Assembly (NCBI GenBank): GCA_028289375.1
Contig: JANQQK010000090.1
Coordinates: 1-34,755 of the forward strand
Length of the DNA stretch: 34,755 bases
Origin: Phycisphaerae bacterium
GTDB lineage: Bacteria > Planctomycetota > Phycisphaerae > UBA1845
Direction of reading: 5' to 3'
The notes below the pieces were generated by a model. It ran no database searches, had not been told where the DNA came from, and saw only the letters and a program-made list of their open reading frames with translations. Shown in pieces: positions 1 to 8,843 of the stretch (position 1 is the stretch's first letter; each line of letters opens with the position of its first letter). The translations under genes were made by a program, and so were the position numbers.

Positions 1-21
1 TACGTCAGGTTACGCGACGAA

Positions 22-3000
22 CTAGGCCGTCGTCGCGTTGCGACGGAACTTCGTGCCAAGGGCAACGACCAGCAGGATGCTCAACAGGAGCATGCCCCAT
101 TGCGACATGGCCGGAACCGGAGCAGCGCCCGGCAGCGTGCAATCGGCGTTGCACAGATCGCCATCGTCGTTGTTGCCATCGTCACACTCTTCACCTGCGA
201 GCAGGTTGAGCGTGCCGTCACCGCAGATTGCATCGGAGCAATCGACGTCACAGGTAGCCGAGGCACCCGAGTCATCGCAGTCCTCACCAGCGGCTTCGTT
301 GGTGTTGCCGTCACCGCACTCGACGTCCGTGCAATCGTCGTCGCACGTGGCCGACTCGCCACCATCATCGCAAGCCTCACCATTGTCGGTGACATTGTCA
401 CCGCAGCTTGGCAGGTTGCAGCTCAGACGGCATGCGTTCGGCTCGGTATTCGAGTTCAGAGCACCGTTATCGCACTCTTCACCGGTATCGACCACGTCAT
501 CGCCACAGGACGGATTCTCGCACGTGGTGCGGCAGGCATCCGGAGTCGTATCCGAGTTGGCTGCACCATTGTCGCACTCTTCGCCCGAGTCGACCACGTC
601 GTCGCCACAAGCCGGAAGCACGCACGTCGTGCGGCAGGCGTCCGGAGTCGTGTCCGAGTTGGCCATTCCGTCGTCGCACTCTTCAACACCAGCCTGCGTA
701 AAGCCGTCACCACATGTCGCGTTGACACAGGTGTCGAGGCAATCGTCGGTGTTGTCAGCGTTGGCATCGTCGCACTCTTCAACACCAGCCTGAACGAAGC
801 CGTCACCACAGGTTGCGTTGACGCACGTATCGAGGCAGGAGTCTGTGTTGTCTGCGTTGGCATCGTCGCACTCTTCAACACCAGCCTGAACGAAGCCGTC
901 GCCGCAGGTTGCGTTGACGCACGTATCGAGGCAAGCGTCGGTGTTGTCGGCGTTTGCATCGTCGCACTCTTCGACACCAGCCTGAACGAAGCCGTCGCCG
1001 CAGCTCGCATCGACGCACGTGTCGAGACAGGCGTCGGTATTGTCGGCATTGGCGTCATCGCAGTCTTCACCGGAATCGGTCACGCCATCGCCACAAGCTG
1101 GAAGCACGCACGTGGTGCGGCAGGCATCCGGATTCGTATCCGAATTGGCTGCACCATTGTCGCACTCTTCGCCCGTGTCCTGGACACCATCGCCGCAGAC
1201 AGGCAGCGTGCAGTCGGTGCGGCAAGCATCCGGATTCGTATCCGAGTTGGCCGAACCGTTGTCGCACTCTTCACCCATATCGAGGACGCCATCACCACAG
1301 CAGCTTTCGCCGTTGATGTTGAAGTCGCCCGAGCTCTGCGTGAAGGTCGAGAAGCTACCGACCTGGACGAGATACTGCTGACCAGCGGCCGCCGAGAAAG
1401 TCACAGCCGAAGCGAGCGTCGTGCCAGCGGCACACTCAGCATTCTCGAAGTCATCGTTGCAGCCGGCGAGGTTGGTCTTGTCCGTCGGACAAGCGCAACC
1501 GACGTAGACCGCCAAACGTGTGTCGAACGTATCGCACGTGTCGATGGTCACGTCGCCATCGCACGGAGCCGTCCAGCAATACCAAACGTCGCTGTTGACT
1601 TCCTGGTTGCCGAAAGCATCGAAGCAATCATCGATCGCACCGAAGACCGGGCCGTCGTTGGTCGCGCCAACGTTGCTGAACGCGAACGCGCCATAGCCAT
1701 CGATCGCCAGCTGAGCGGTTGCACAGTCGTCGTTGCAGGCCACATCGTCACAGGTCGAACCCGGACCATTGAAGACATCGCCATCCGAGCTGCAATCGTC
1801 GAGGTTGACACCGTCGTCGCAACTGCCATCAGCGCGGCAGCAGGAACCCGAGCAATCGGTCTCAACAGCGCCGCAAGTCGGCGTTTCGAACGTGTGCGCG
1901 CCTGGGTCGGTCGCAGCGACGATACCAGCCGGACCTGCACCATCGAGGGAATCAGCGCCACCGAAGGTCCAGTCGAGAAGGCTAAAGGAACCACCGTTGC
2001 CGGCTACGGAGCTTGCATTGCGGCGTGCCCAGCCGTCGGTGTAATCCCAAGGCTGGCCTGTGCCATCCGTTCCGACAACGCCGTAGACATCGGCAACCGG
2101 AGTGCCCGAGCCATCAGCAGCATCGCCAGAGAGGCCTGCGCCGAGGAACAGCACGATGACATCGTCGCCATTGATGAACGAGCCGTTGTCGAGGTTGTCG
2201 GCATCGAAACCGTAGACGTCGAAGAACGTCGACATGCCCGCCGAGTCACTGTTCTCGTACGAGATGGTGTAGGAATCGCCCGGAGCAAGAATGCCCGAGA
2301 GAACCAGAGCGTCAAAGCCCATGGTTGCAGCACCGTTGTTGATGTTACCGATGCTGTAGTCGCTCAGGTCGACGTCGTCGCAACCGGTGTTGGTCAGCTC
2401 GACGTACTTGGGCAGACCACCACTCTCGGTCGCATCCACGATCTCGCTGATGATCAACTGCTGAGTCGGGCCACCACCACCGTTGCCTGGGCAAACGGTG
2501 CTTTCGGTGAAAATGTCACCAGCACCCACGCAGGCATCAGCGAAGATGCCGTCCGTGCAGGAACCATCGGCCAGGCAGCAAGCACCTGGCTGCGGGCAGG
2601 CAACCGAATCGCAATCGGTGCAGAGACCCTGAAACACGCCGCTGGCGGCGTTGCACTCGGCTTCGGTGACCAGAGTGCAGCTACCGTCGGTATTGCAGCA
2701 TGCGCCGACCGTATTCGGATCGGGATCTTCGCACTCGTCGAGGACGGAGTTGCCATTGCAATCGGTTGAGACGGCAGGACCGGCGTTGAAGCTCAGCGTC
2801 CAGCTATCGAGTGTACCGACGTCGCCTCCAGCACCATCGGTGATGAACAGGCTCCAGGAACCGGCAATCGTCTCGCCGTTGAAAACTGCCAACGATTGTT
2901 CCGGCTGGAACGACCCAGTGAACGGAGCGCTAGCAGCCCCCAGCCCGGCAATAGCCGTTGCGGCTGCATCGTCGAATACTGTGTTGATGTAGTTGTCACC

Positions 3001-4167
3001 CGAGCCGCCGTTATTGGCCGAGAGAATCGCTTCCTGTTCCGGCGCACCGCCACTGCCATCATCGTACTGAAGCGTGATGGTCAGGTCGCTGTTCCACGTG
3101 TGCGTGATGTTGACTTCGACGTTGACGTCTGTGACGACCGATGGATCAGCGAGTACCTGCGTATCCGTCAATCCGATCGCAGGGGCGCCGTCATCCGGAA
3201 TGCCAGCTCCCGATACCTGCGTAAACGGAATAGCAGCGCCAGGGAGCAGGTCATCCGCATCCGGGATACCATTGTCATTGCAATCGCATTGATTCGGCGG
3301 GTCCATGGCATCGCACGTGGTCCCGGTGCCAAAGAAGCTACCACCGCCTGCAGCGCAGGTCCCGGCGGTCTCATCCGTGCAAGTCAAACCGGTGCAGCAG
3401 GCACCCGTCGAACCTGGGCAGAATGCCTTGGAGAATGTCATCGAGAAACCAGTGATGTTGGCGTCGACAGCGTCGGCGGTGTCATCAAAGCCCTCGAAGA
3501 ACTCGAAAGTCCAGTCGCCCAAGGTCCCTGTGATGTCAGGAGCACCCGCATCGGCGAAGTTGAGGCAGGCAGCGAAGGTCGACGGATTCGGGTCGCACGG
3601 GGCATTACCAGCACCCAGTGTGATGCCACCGAAGAACACATCGCCAGGCAGCGTGATACCGACGGTTGGCTCACTGCACCAGCTGGCGCCGAGGGACTCG
3701 ATGGTGGCCGTCCAGGCGACACTGCGGTACGTCGTGTCGTCTGCGTTGTTGACAGTGTACGTCTCGTTGTCTGGGTCGCCGACCTCATCGAACGAGAAGG
3801 CGGAACCCGCATTCGCGTCGAACACAAAGTCGGTGCCAGGGCCCGACGGCAATGTCAGGATGGTCAGACCGTTTGCTGCACGAAGCTTCTCGAGATACTC
3901 GTCAAGCAGTTCTTGACCGTTGGTGAGTCCGTTTAGGGCAGCCTTGTTGGTCGGCGGAACCATTGAGACGTTGCCGGACGTGTTCAGATCCGCGGCCAAC
4001 TGCTGCAGCGTTGCCTGCGACGGCGTGACGCCTTCGCTCAACTGGTTCAGCGTAACCTTGGCGCTTGCAGCAGCCTCGTCAGCCTGCTTGGCCGTCTGTG
4101 CCAAGCTGAATGACGTGACGGCGAGGCAAGCAGCCGTACACAAACTCAAACTTTTCTTCCAATTCAT
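22..4167 (-). CDS. Secreted multidomain cysteine-rich surface protein with IPTL-CTERM-like sorting tail
   Basis: A 1381-residue protein with a signal peptide (KK, then a hydrophobic stretch ending SFSLAQ, about residues 1-24). Domains in order: a beta-sandwich-like region (about 110-250); a proprotein-convertase P-like domain (about 310-462, HTWNSDLTITL to GTLDSWTLSF); scattered GACCxxDGSC modules (about 252, 488, 528, 772); a lamin-tail-like domain (about 570-760, LIISEIVDATESGGLPKYVE); a pre-peptidase-C-terminal-like domain (about 810-955); and twelve CGDGxxxxGEECDxG repeats of the DUF4215/Myxococcus cysteine-rich type (about 956-1350). The end is PVPAMSQWG, a hydrophobic helix and then FRRN, the tripartite form of an IPTL-CTERM signal handled by exosortase H-type enzymes. 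A strong AGGAGG lies at 4174-4179, 6 nt before the ATG. No catalytic residues were seen, so the likely role is adhesion, surface structure or calcium binding. That role is inferred; the domain boundaries are approximate. Confidence 0.9.
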   Translation of the reverse strand: MNWKKSLSLCTAACLAVTSFSLAQTAKQADEAAASAKVTLNQLSEGVTPSQATLQQLAADLNTSGNVSMVPPTNKAALNGLTNGQELLDEYLEKLRAANGLTILTLPSGPGTDFVFDANAGSAFSFDEVGDPDNETYTVNNADDTTYRSVAWTATIESLGASWCSEPTVGITLPGDVFFGGITLGAGNAPCDPNPSTFAACLNFADAGAPDITGTLGDWTFEFFEGFDDTADAVDANITGFSMTFSKAFCPGSTGACCTGLTCTDETAGTCAAGGGSFFGTGTTCDAMDPPNQCDCNDNGIPDADDLLPGAAIPFTQVSGAGIPDDGAPAIGLTDTQVLADPSVVTDVNVEVNITHTWNSDLTITLQYDDGSGGAPEQEAILSANNGGSGDNYINTVFDDAAATAIAGLGAASAPFTGSFQPEQSLAVFNGETIAGSWSLFITDGAGGDVGTLDSWTLSFNAGPAVSTDCNGNSVLDECEDPDPNTVGACCNTDGSCTLVTEAECNAASGVFQGLCTDCDSVACPQPGACCLADGSCTDGIFADACVGAGDIFTESTVCPGNGGGGPTQQLIISEIVDATESGGLPKYVELTNTGCDDVDLSDYSIGNINNGAATMGFDALVLSGILAPGDSYTISYENSDSAGMSTFFDVYGFDADNLDNGSFINGDDVIVLFLGAGLSGDAADGSGTPVADVYGVVGTDGTGQPWDYTDGWARRNASSVAGNGGSFSLLDWTFGGADSLDGAGPAGIVAATDPGAHTFETPTCGAVETDCSGSCCRADGSCDDGVNLDDCSSDGDVFNGPGSTCDDVACNDDCATAQLAIDGYGAFAFSNVGATNDGPVFGAIDDCFDAFGNQEVNSDVWYCWTAPCDGDVTIDTCDTFDTRLAVYVGCACPTDKTNLAGCNDDFENAECAAGTTLASAVTFSAAAGQQYLVQVGSFSTFTQSSGDFNINGESCCGDGVLDMGEECDNGSANSDTNPDACRTDCTLPVCGDGVQDTGEECDNGAANSDTNPDACRTTCVLPACGDGVTDSGEDCDDANADNTDACLDTCVDASCGDGFVQAGVEECDDANADNTDACLDTCVNATCGDGFVQAGVEECDDANADNTDSCLDTCVNATCGDGFVQAGVEECDDANADNTDDCLDTCVNATCGDGFTQAGVEECDDGMANSDTTPDACRTTCVLPACGDDVVDSGEECDNGAANSDTTPDACRTTCENPSCGDDVVDTGEECDNGALNSNTEPNACRLSCNLPSCGDNVTDNGEACDDGGESATCDDDCTDVECGDGNTNEAAGEDCDDSGASATCDVDCSDAICGDGTLNLLAGEECDDGNNDDGDLCNADCTLPGAAPVPAMSQWGMLLLSILLVVALGTKFRRNATTA
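669..1052 (-). repeat. In-frame tandem 96-bp repeat array inside the cysteine-rich region
   Basis: The plus-strand string catcgtcgca recurs at 765, 861 and 957, exactly 96 bp apart, with a diverged unit before 765. Each unit encodes a 32-residue module of the form CGDGFVQAGVEECDDANADN followed by TDxCLDTCVNAT. These are the best-conserved units of the 12-copy array. Flanking copies use a different spacing (ANSDTNPDACRTTC). High nucleotide identity between the middle copies points to recent duplication or gene conversion. Confidence 0.85.
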
Positions 4168-4200
4168 TTTGACCCTCCTGAGTCAGATGCCGTTGTCCCT

Positions 4201-4236
4201 GGTCGGGCTTTCGCGTGCTCAATCGCAGACCCGACC
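4201..4236 (-). other. Stem-loop in the leader of the large surface-protein gene
   Basis: GGTCGGG at 4201-4207 is the exact reverse complement of CCCGACC at 4230-4236, a 7-bp stem enclosing 22 nt. It lies 34-69 nt upstream of the ATG at 4167. A second short hairpin, TGCCCG/CGGGCA (4276-4281 and 4289-4294), lies further upstream. Neither has a U-tract on the transcribed strand, so they are not convincing terminators. Their role is unknown. Confidence 0.35.
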
Positions 4237-4350
4237 ACGCTTACTTTTCTTTGCTCAAAACTTCTTGCGAATGGTTGCCCGGCTGATACGGGCACATGCA
4301 ACGACGCTGTACCAGTCCGTCACTCAAGGTGACGTGCTGGCTGATTCAAA

Positions 4351-5061
4351 TCAGGCCTTGACGGGGGGAGCCCGTGGATGGCTGAACGTCGGATGCTCAA
4401 ACGAAATGATCCGCTCCACGCTCAGCCACAGTGACCGGCATGGAACAGCAATACTTTTTGCGTGAAAGAAGGCCGCCAGTGAGACACTCAGCGACGTAAT
4501 GACACCCAGAAGAACCGCACTGCACAAGGCAACGAGGAATGCGACAGTCGCAAATCCAAAAACCTGACCAAGCGTGCCACCGATGACGCTCTCGGCCGAC
4601 GGTGCAATCAGGCCATGCGAGAGGTTGAGCGGCGTCAAGGCCAACTCGACCAGCGCCCAACCAATACCAAGAAGCAAAGGACTAAAGCAGGTACGACGCG
4701 TTACCCATGCCCCGATACCGGCGAAGATCGCAGGCACGCATACAAGTAAAACCAACGCCTTCAACCCCGGATCAATTACGTTAAAGGCGGTAGACGTGGT
4801 AAAGATGTAGAGTAGAGCACCCCAGTAACCACCGGCACGGGTCGCATCGGCTGGATTCAACCGTTGCACAACCCGTAGCACAGGCAGCAATGAGAACACG
4901 CCAACCCACGGAATTTCGCCGGAATCCAAAGCGACAGCAGACAGCAGTGCGCTGACACCCAAGGAGACCAAGAGCGCGAAAGACCCGATCGGCCTGATGG
5001 CTACGCGTGGTTTGAATGTGCTGCGTTGCCTCGTTAGCACAGCCGCTTCGCCCCGTTCCAT
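4351..5061 (-). CDS. Orphan Lnt N-terminal-domain-like polytopic membrane protein
   Basis: Roughly 236 residues from the ATG at 5061, with about six hydrophobic segments. The pattern resembles the membrane half of apolipoprotein N-acyltransferase (LNT_N): a short cytoplasmic start, IPWVGVFSLLPVLRVVQRLN, AGGYWGALLYIFTTS, and LLLGIGWALVELALTPLNLS, then a G-L-GQVFGFATVAFLVAL segment. The nitrilase-like catalytic half (Glu-Lys-Cys) is missing: the protein ends in PRAPPVKA soon after the last helix, so acyltransferase activity is not expected. The frame stays open upstream to an ATG at 5232, but those 57 residues are Cys/Arg-rich with no homology I recognise, and family members start just before helix 1. 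No strong ribosome site supports either start. It is transcribed toward the large surface-protein gene, 183 bp away. Family assignment is tentative. Confidence 0.6.
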   Translation of the reverse strand: MERGEAAVLTRQRSTFKPRVAIRPIGSFALLVSLGVSALLSAVALDSGEIPWVGVFSLLPVLRVVQRLNPADATRAGGYWGALLYIFTTSTAFNVIDPGLKALVLLVCVPAIFAGIGAWVTRRTCFSPLLLGIGWALVELALTPLNLSHGLIAPSAESVIGGTLGQVFGFATVAFLVALCSAVLLGVITSLSVSLAAFFHAKSIAVPCRSLWLSVERIISFEHPTFSHPRAPPVKA

Positions 5062-5598
5062 TCGTGTTGCTTTTCCAACTCCAGACTGCAAGAACCGCGC
5101 GCGAAGCAAGACAAGGAAGTGATCGCTGTCGCACGGGCACCTGCAAGCCCGATTGGTCTGAATACACCCAACTTGGGCGCCTTCTCCGACCCAACAGGGG
5201 CAAGGATACAGATTTTCGCGTATCAATGTCAAGGATTAACGGACGCTTCTAAGGGTGCCCAGCTTATCGAGACTGTGGAAGTCGTGTGAGTATCTGGACT
5301 TACCATCCGTTCACACGCTCGATTTTTCTTTGCCCGATCGGGTCACACTCCGCAACATGTGAAGTACAGCTTTATCGAATCCGATCTCACGACGGGAGTT
5401 TCGGGTATTCACCAGTGGGTGCATTTATTACAATTTCAGTCGAGTGATGCAGGAGTCACAGTGCCCCCGCGACTGCCTGGCAAGGCCACTGTACGAGACG
5501 CGCGCGAGGGCTCTTGGCTGGCCTACTCTACAGCTTCTCGTGGGTCGTGGTCATTGCCCTGCATGCGTTGCTACTAGAGCTGAGTGAAAGAGGCAAAG
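5062..5598. promoter_or_regulatory. Divergent intergenic region with TGTGA/TCACA half-sites
   Basis: This gene-poor stretch separates the divergent Lnt-like and VCBS-protein genes. It holds CGTGTGA (5283-5289) and TCACACG (5311-5317), a 7-bp inverted repeat with a 21-nt spacer. It also holds TCACA (5343-5347) and TGTGA (5358-5362), and a perfect CCCGATCGGG palindrome at 5333-5342. A TACAAT at 5429-5434 could be a -10 box for the plus-strand gene, but no good -35 was found. An operator function is inferred only from the clustering of half-sites. Confidence 0.35.
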
Positions 5599-7248
5599 AT
5601 GTTTCGATATTGTGATGGGAATAAGGTTAGGTGGTGCTGCGTTGCTGCATTGGTCGTGCCGGTTCTGTGCGCCGATGTTGAGGTGATTGCGGGACAGAAT
5701 TCGTTTTCCGAGGAGTCCGTGTCGCGCGGGGTTACATACACGATCGCACCTGACCAACTTCTTCAGCAAAACGATCCGTTCGGACGTGGTGTGGCGTTTG
5801 TCGATCTGGACAATGACGATGACGTGGACCTCGTGGCGCTCGGACGTGCTGATGGGGTTGTTGGCGTGTTTGAAAACGATGGGCTTGGAAACTTCACCGA
5901 TCGCTCGGCGTCAGTTGCGATACCGGTGAGCGCGGATTATTCGGGCGTGACAGCGGCGGACTACGATGCTGATGGTGATCTGGATCTGTTTTTCTCGGTG
6001 TTTCTCGGCAACAACGTCCTGATGCGAAATGACGGCGCGTTTCAATTCGTTGACCAGAGTGTTGCGAGTGGACTGAATGGCCCGGGTGCGGGGATGGGTT
6101 GCGCTTGGGGCGATGTGAACGGTGATGGCTGGGTTGATCTGTTCGTCCCCAACCGCACTGGCGCACTGGGCGACACAAATCCGAATCTAATGTACCTCAA
6201 CAATCAGGACGGGACCTTCACACAGGTGGGTGAGACGCTTGGCGTGACGCAGGGTATGGACCCGTCGCTGATCGTTGCGTTCGTGGACATCGACCGCGAC
6301 CGTGATGCCGACCTCTATCTGGGCAACGACAAAGGGTCCGGGCCAACCTGGCAAAATCACCTTTTTGAGAACCAGGGTGACGGTACATTCGTCGAGATTA
6401 CGGACGAAACAAACACCGCAGCCGAGGTGGATTGCATGGGGATCGCTATTAGCGACCTGACGCACAATGGATGGCAGGATATCTACCTGACGAACATCTT
6501 CACGGGCAACCTGTTGCTCCTGAATCCGGGGAATGGGCCTTTCATTGATTTTTCCGAATCGGGTGGCGTCGAGTCGTTTGCGATTGGGTGGTCGACGTTC
6601 TTCATCGACTTCGATAACGACACATGGGACGAACTGTACGTCACCAATACACTGGCTGCCAACCGCCTGTACAACTACGACAATTCGTGGCCGGCGACGC
6701 AGATCGCTGTCCCGATGGGCGTGGCTGATCCGGCGAACTCATACTGTTCGGCGTTTGCGGACATCGATGGGGATGGTGATCAAGATATTGTGGTGTCTTC
6801 GGCAGGTTCCAATCTGCGTCTGCTCATCAACAACGAAGGTGAAACTCGGAACTGGATCCGCCTGCGAATCGGCGGGACTTGGCCCAACACGTATGCGGTC
6901 GGCACACAGGTTGAGCTTTGCATCGATGGCGATTGCCAGATGCGCGAGATTTTCAACGGCAGCAACTACAAGTCGCAGAATGAATTCGTCGTCCACTTCG
7001 GACTCGGAGACGCTACGCAGGCCGATCAGATTCTCATTGTTTGGCCTGACGGCGCGAATCTACGCCTGTTCGATGTTCCAGCGAACTCGGTTTACGAGAT
7101 CGCATCACCCGGGCCTCCGCCGGTGCCGACCATGTCGGAATGGGGCGGTGTGGTGCTGACACTGTTGCTGCTCACGGCGGGCACACGTGTGTTTCGCGGC
7201 GGATGGCGGCGGGCGTATCCGTCGGTGGCGTATCAGAATCGCCGATGA
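5599..7248 (+). CDS. VCBS/FG-GAP repeat and ASPIC/UnbV surface protein with IPTL-CTERM-like tail
   Basis: A 549-residue secreted protein. The ATG at 5599 is preceded by AGAGG at a 5-nt spacing and followed by a signal peptide (WCCVAALVVPVLCADVEVIA). An in-frame GTG at 5584 is less likely because it would place the ribosome site inside the gene. About seven FG-GAP/VCBS blades follow, each with a calcium-type loop such as DLDNDDDVDL, DYDADGDLDLF, DVNGDGWVDLF, DIDRDRDADLY, DFDNDTWDELY and DIDGDGDQDIV, forming a predicted beta-propeller. An ASPIC/UnbV domain lies at about residues 418-503 (NWIRLRIGG to QILIVWPDG). The C-terminus is VPTMSEWGG, a hydrophobic helix and an Arg-rich tail, an IPTL-CTERM-type signal like that of the neighbouring giant protein. 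The probable role is an extracellular carbohydrate-binding or adhesive protein. No enzyme signature was seen. Confidence 0.9.
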   Translation: MFRYCDGNKVRWCCVAALVVPVLCADVEVIAGQNSFSEESVSRGVTYTIAPDQLLQQNDPFGRGVAFVDLDNDDDVDLVALGRADGVVGVFENDGLGNFTDRSASVAIPVSADYSGVTAADYDADGDLDLFFSVFLGNNVLMRNDGAFQFVDQSVASGLNGPGAGMGCAWGDVNGDGWVDLFVPNRTGALGDTNPNLMYLNNQDGTFTQVGETLGVTQGMDPSLIVAFVDIDRDRDADLYLGNDKGSGPTWQNHLFENQGDGTFVEITDETNTAAEVDCMGIAISDLTHNGWQDIYLTNIFTGNLLLLNPGNGPFIDFSESGGVESFAIGWSTFFIDFDNDTWDELYVTNTLAANRLYNYDNSWPATQIAVPMGVADPANSYCSAFADIDGDGDQDIVVSSAGSNLRLLINNEGETRNWIRLRIGGTWPNTYAVGTQVELCIDGDCQMREIFNGSNYKSQNEFVVHFGLGDATQADQILIVWPDGANLRLFDVPANSVYEIASPGPPPVPTMSEWGGVVLTLLLLTAGTRVFRGGWRRAYPSVAYQNRR

Positions 7249-7282
7249 TTGAGCCATTCGAACGACAGCGCAAGAACGAAAC

Positions 7283-7313
7283 CAAAAGAAAAAGCCGCCC
7301 CGGGGGGCGGCTT
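7283..7313 (-). terminator. Rho-independent terminator of the flagellin gene
   Basis: On the minus strand AAGCCGCCC and its complement GGGCGGCTT form a 9-bp GC-rich stem (7292-7300 and 7305-7313) with a 4-nt loop. The run TTTTTCTTTT follows directly in the direction of flagellin transcription. It lies 44 nt beyond the flagellin stop. The plus-strand side has no T-run, so it serves only the flagellar cluster. Confidence 0.85.
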
Positions 7314-7356
7314 GGTGTTGGTGACATCAGACGCGTTGTCTGGATTGGCGGTGGAA

Positions 7357-8823
7357 TTATCCGCCGAGGAGACTGAGCACGTTCTGCTGCTGGGCGTTGG
7401 CGATGGCGAGGATACTTGTGCCGGCCTGGACCAGAATCTGCGAACGCGTCAGCTCGGTGGTCTCTTCGGCAAAGTCGGTATCACGGATGACCGACTCGGA
7501 CGACGTCAGGTTCTCAGCCGACACTTGCAACTGATTGATGTTCGGCTGGAGCTTGTTCCGCTCGAAGGCACCGAGTCGACCGCGAAGAACAGCCACCTGC
7601 GTGATCACCTCATCGAGCACATCGGAAGCCTGATTGAAGTTCCCGGTGCGCAGCGATTTGGTACCGCCGCTTTGCAGATCGGACAGGAACCCGACGAGGC
7701 GGTTGCCAAGCTTGTTGGCTTGCATGCTCTTGACGCCGATGGTTTCCTGCTGATTGACGTTGACGCGTGGGCCAAGCTGATAGAGCGATCCACCGTCGGT
7801 GATGGCGAAGTCACTGTTGCCGGTTCCGAAGCTTGCGTCGAGGGTGATGTCGAGGTCGAGCAGGAACGAGGTCAACGACAGTCGCAAGCCGTCGCCCGTG
7901 GTCGGCTGACCATTGATGGTGCCGACGGCGTCGCGTCCTTCGACCTTCTCGCCGCCAGTGCCGGCGGGTGTGCCATCTCGCTTGCTGAGTGGGAAGGGCC
8001 CACTGCCGTTGGCGAGTGTCACGCTAACGAACGCATCTGAGCCATACTCGCGACTGAGGAAGACGACGCCGGAGGCCGTGCTCGGATCGCCAGGTGTGGC
8101 GTAGGCGTTGGCTGACGCCGTGATGCCGGTGGCATCGGCGATGCTGTTGATCTGGTTGACGATTTCGTTGTCGGGCGTATTGGCTGGGAAAGTCAGCGGG
8201 ATGATGCCGTCCGGCCCCTGCAGATCGAGCGAGATGGTCGAACTGCCCGTTGCGCTGGCTTCGAATTGCAATTCCGCCTGCAGGGCCGATTGGCTCACAC
8301 TGATGTTGACCGGGATGTAGGGTTGCGTCCCGAAATTGCCTTCGAGCACGTCGACGCTGGCGAGGTCGGAGGTGACGACACCACTGGTGAAGTAGTCTAG
8401 GCTGCCGTCGAGCAGTTTTCGACCGGCGAATGTCGAGGTGTTGGCGATTCGTGAGATTGAATCGATGGCGGAGTCGATCTGCAACTGGTTCGCGTCGGTC
8501 TCTTCTTCGGAGAAAGCGCCCGCGTTGGCCGCTTCGACGACGAGTGCCTGAATGTCGGTCAGCAGACTGGACACCTCGTTCAGTCCCGACTCCGTTGTGG
8601 CGATGACGTTGATCGCGCGTTCGGAGTTGCTGATCGCCTGCGACACGGCTGAGATTTCCGAACGCAACCGTTCGGAGACGATCAGGCCGGCAGGGTCGTC
8701 TGACCCGCGATTGATCCGCAGTCCTGTGGAGAGTCTCTGCAGCGCTGTCGCCAATGAGCCTTGATTACGGCTTAGCTGGAATCCCGCGGTCACGGCGGGG
8801 ATGTTCGAATTGATACGTCCCAT
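7357..8823 (-). CDS. fliC: Flagellin
   Basis: A 488-residue filament subunit. The N-terminal D0/D1 domain (residues 1-140) has IPAVTAGFQLSRNQGSLATA, LQRLSTGLRINRGSDDPAGL and ATTESGLNEVSSLLTDIQAL. The C-terminal D0/D1 domain (about 400-488) has RDTDFAEETTELTRSQILVQ and ends AIANAQQQNVLSLLGG. The middle (about 150-370) is a variable D2/D3 region with a flagellin_IN-like motif (STISLDLQGPDGIIPLTFPA, DNEIVNQINSIADATG). The ATG follows AGGGAGGA at 8829-8836 with ideal spacing. It is last in the flagellar cluster, directly after csrA and fliW, and its leader contains candidate CsrA-binding hairpins. Those predict CsrA repression relieved by FliW, with flagellin sequestering FliW. It is the only flagellin in the window; other copies elsewhere in the genome are possible. 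Confidence 0.97.
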   Translation of the reverse strand: MGRINSNIPAVTAGFQLSRNQGSLATALQRLSTGLRINRGSDDPAGLIVSERLRSEISAVSQAISNSERAINVIATTESGLNEVSSLLTDIQALVVEAANAGAFSEEETDANQLQIDSAIDSISRIANTSTFAGRKLLDGSLDYFTSGVVTSDLASVDVLEGNFGTQPYIPVNISVSQSALQAELQFEASATGSSTISLDLQGPDGIIPLTFPANTPDNEIVNQINSIADATGITASANAYATPGDPSTASGVVFLSREYGSDAFVSVTLANGSGPFPLSKRDGTPAGTGGEKVEGRDAVGTINGQPTTGDGLRLSLTSFLLDLDITLDASFGTGNSDFAITDGGSLYQLGPRVNVNQQETIGVKSMQANKLGNRLVGFLSDLQSGGTKSLRTGNFNQASDVLDEVITQVAVLRGRLGAFERNKLQPNINQLQVSAENLTSSESVIRDTDFAEETTELTRSQILVQAGTSILAIANAQQQNVLSLLGG

Positions 8824-8828
8824 GATAA

Positions 8829-8836
8829 TCCTCCCT
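8829..8836 (-). promoter_or_regulatory. Flagellin ribosome-binding site overlapping a CsrA-type GGA site
   Basis: The minus strand reads AGGGAGGA, then 5 nt, then ATG. It is a strong Shine-Dalgarno and also contains AGGGA and AGGA, the core recognised by CsrA. Occlusion here is the classical way CsrA blocks translation. CsrA binding is inferred. Confidence 0.6.
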
Positions 8837-8843
8837 GATTTTC

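Noticed and set aside
669..1303. Regular repeats that could suggest a CRISPR array
   Set aside because: Units are 96 bp, contiguous, in frame and code for Cys-rich modules; there are no spacers or cas genes.
100..2769. An 889-codon plus-strand open frame opposite the large surface protein
   Set aside because: It is an antisense shadow of the Asp/Cys-rich repeat gene. It has no signal, domain or ribosome site, while the minus-strand frame has all of them.
4168..4350. A stretch resembling a c-di-GMP (GEMM) riboswitch in the leader of the large surface gene (GGGCAACC ... GAGCAAAG)
   Set aside because: The invariant GACGCAAAGCC and the second stem are missing.
5440..5515. Cobalamin-riboswitch-like pieces (CCCCCGCGACTG, GGCCACTG) upstream of the VCBS protein
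   Set aside because: No B12 box (AGxCAGGAxACCxGCC) follows and the gene is unrelated to B12.
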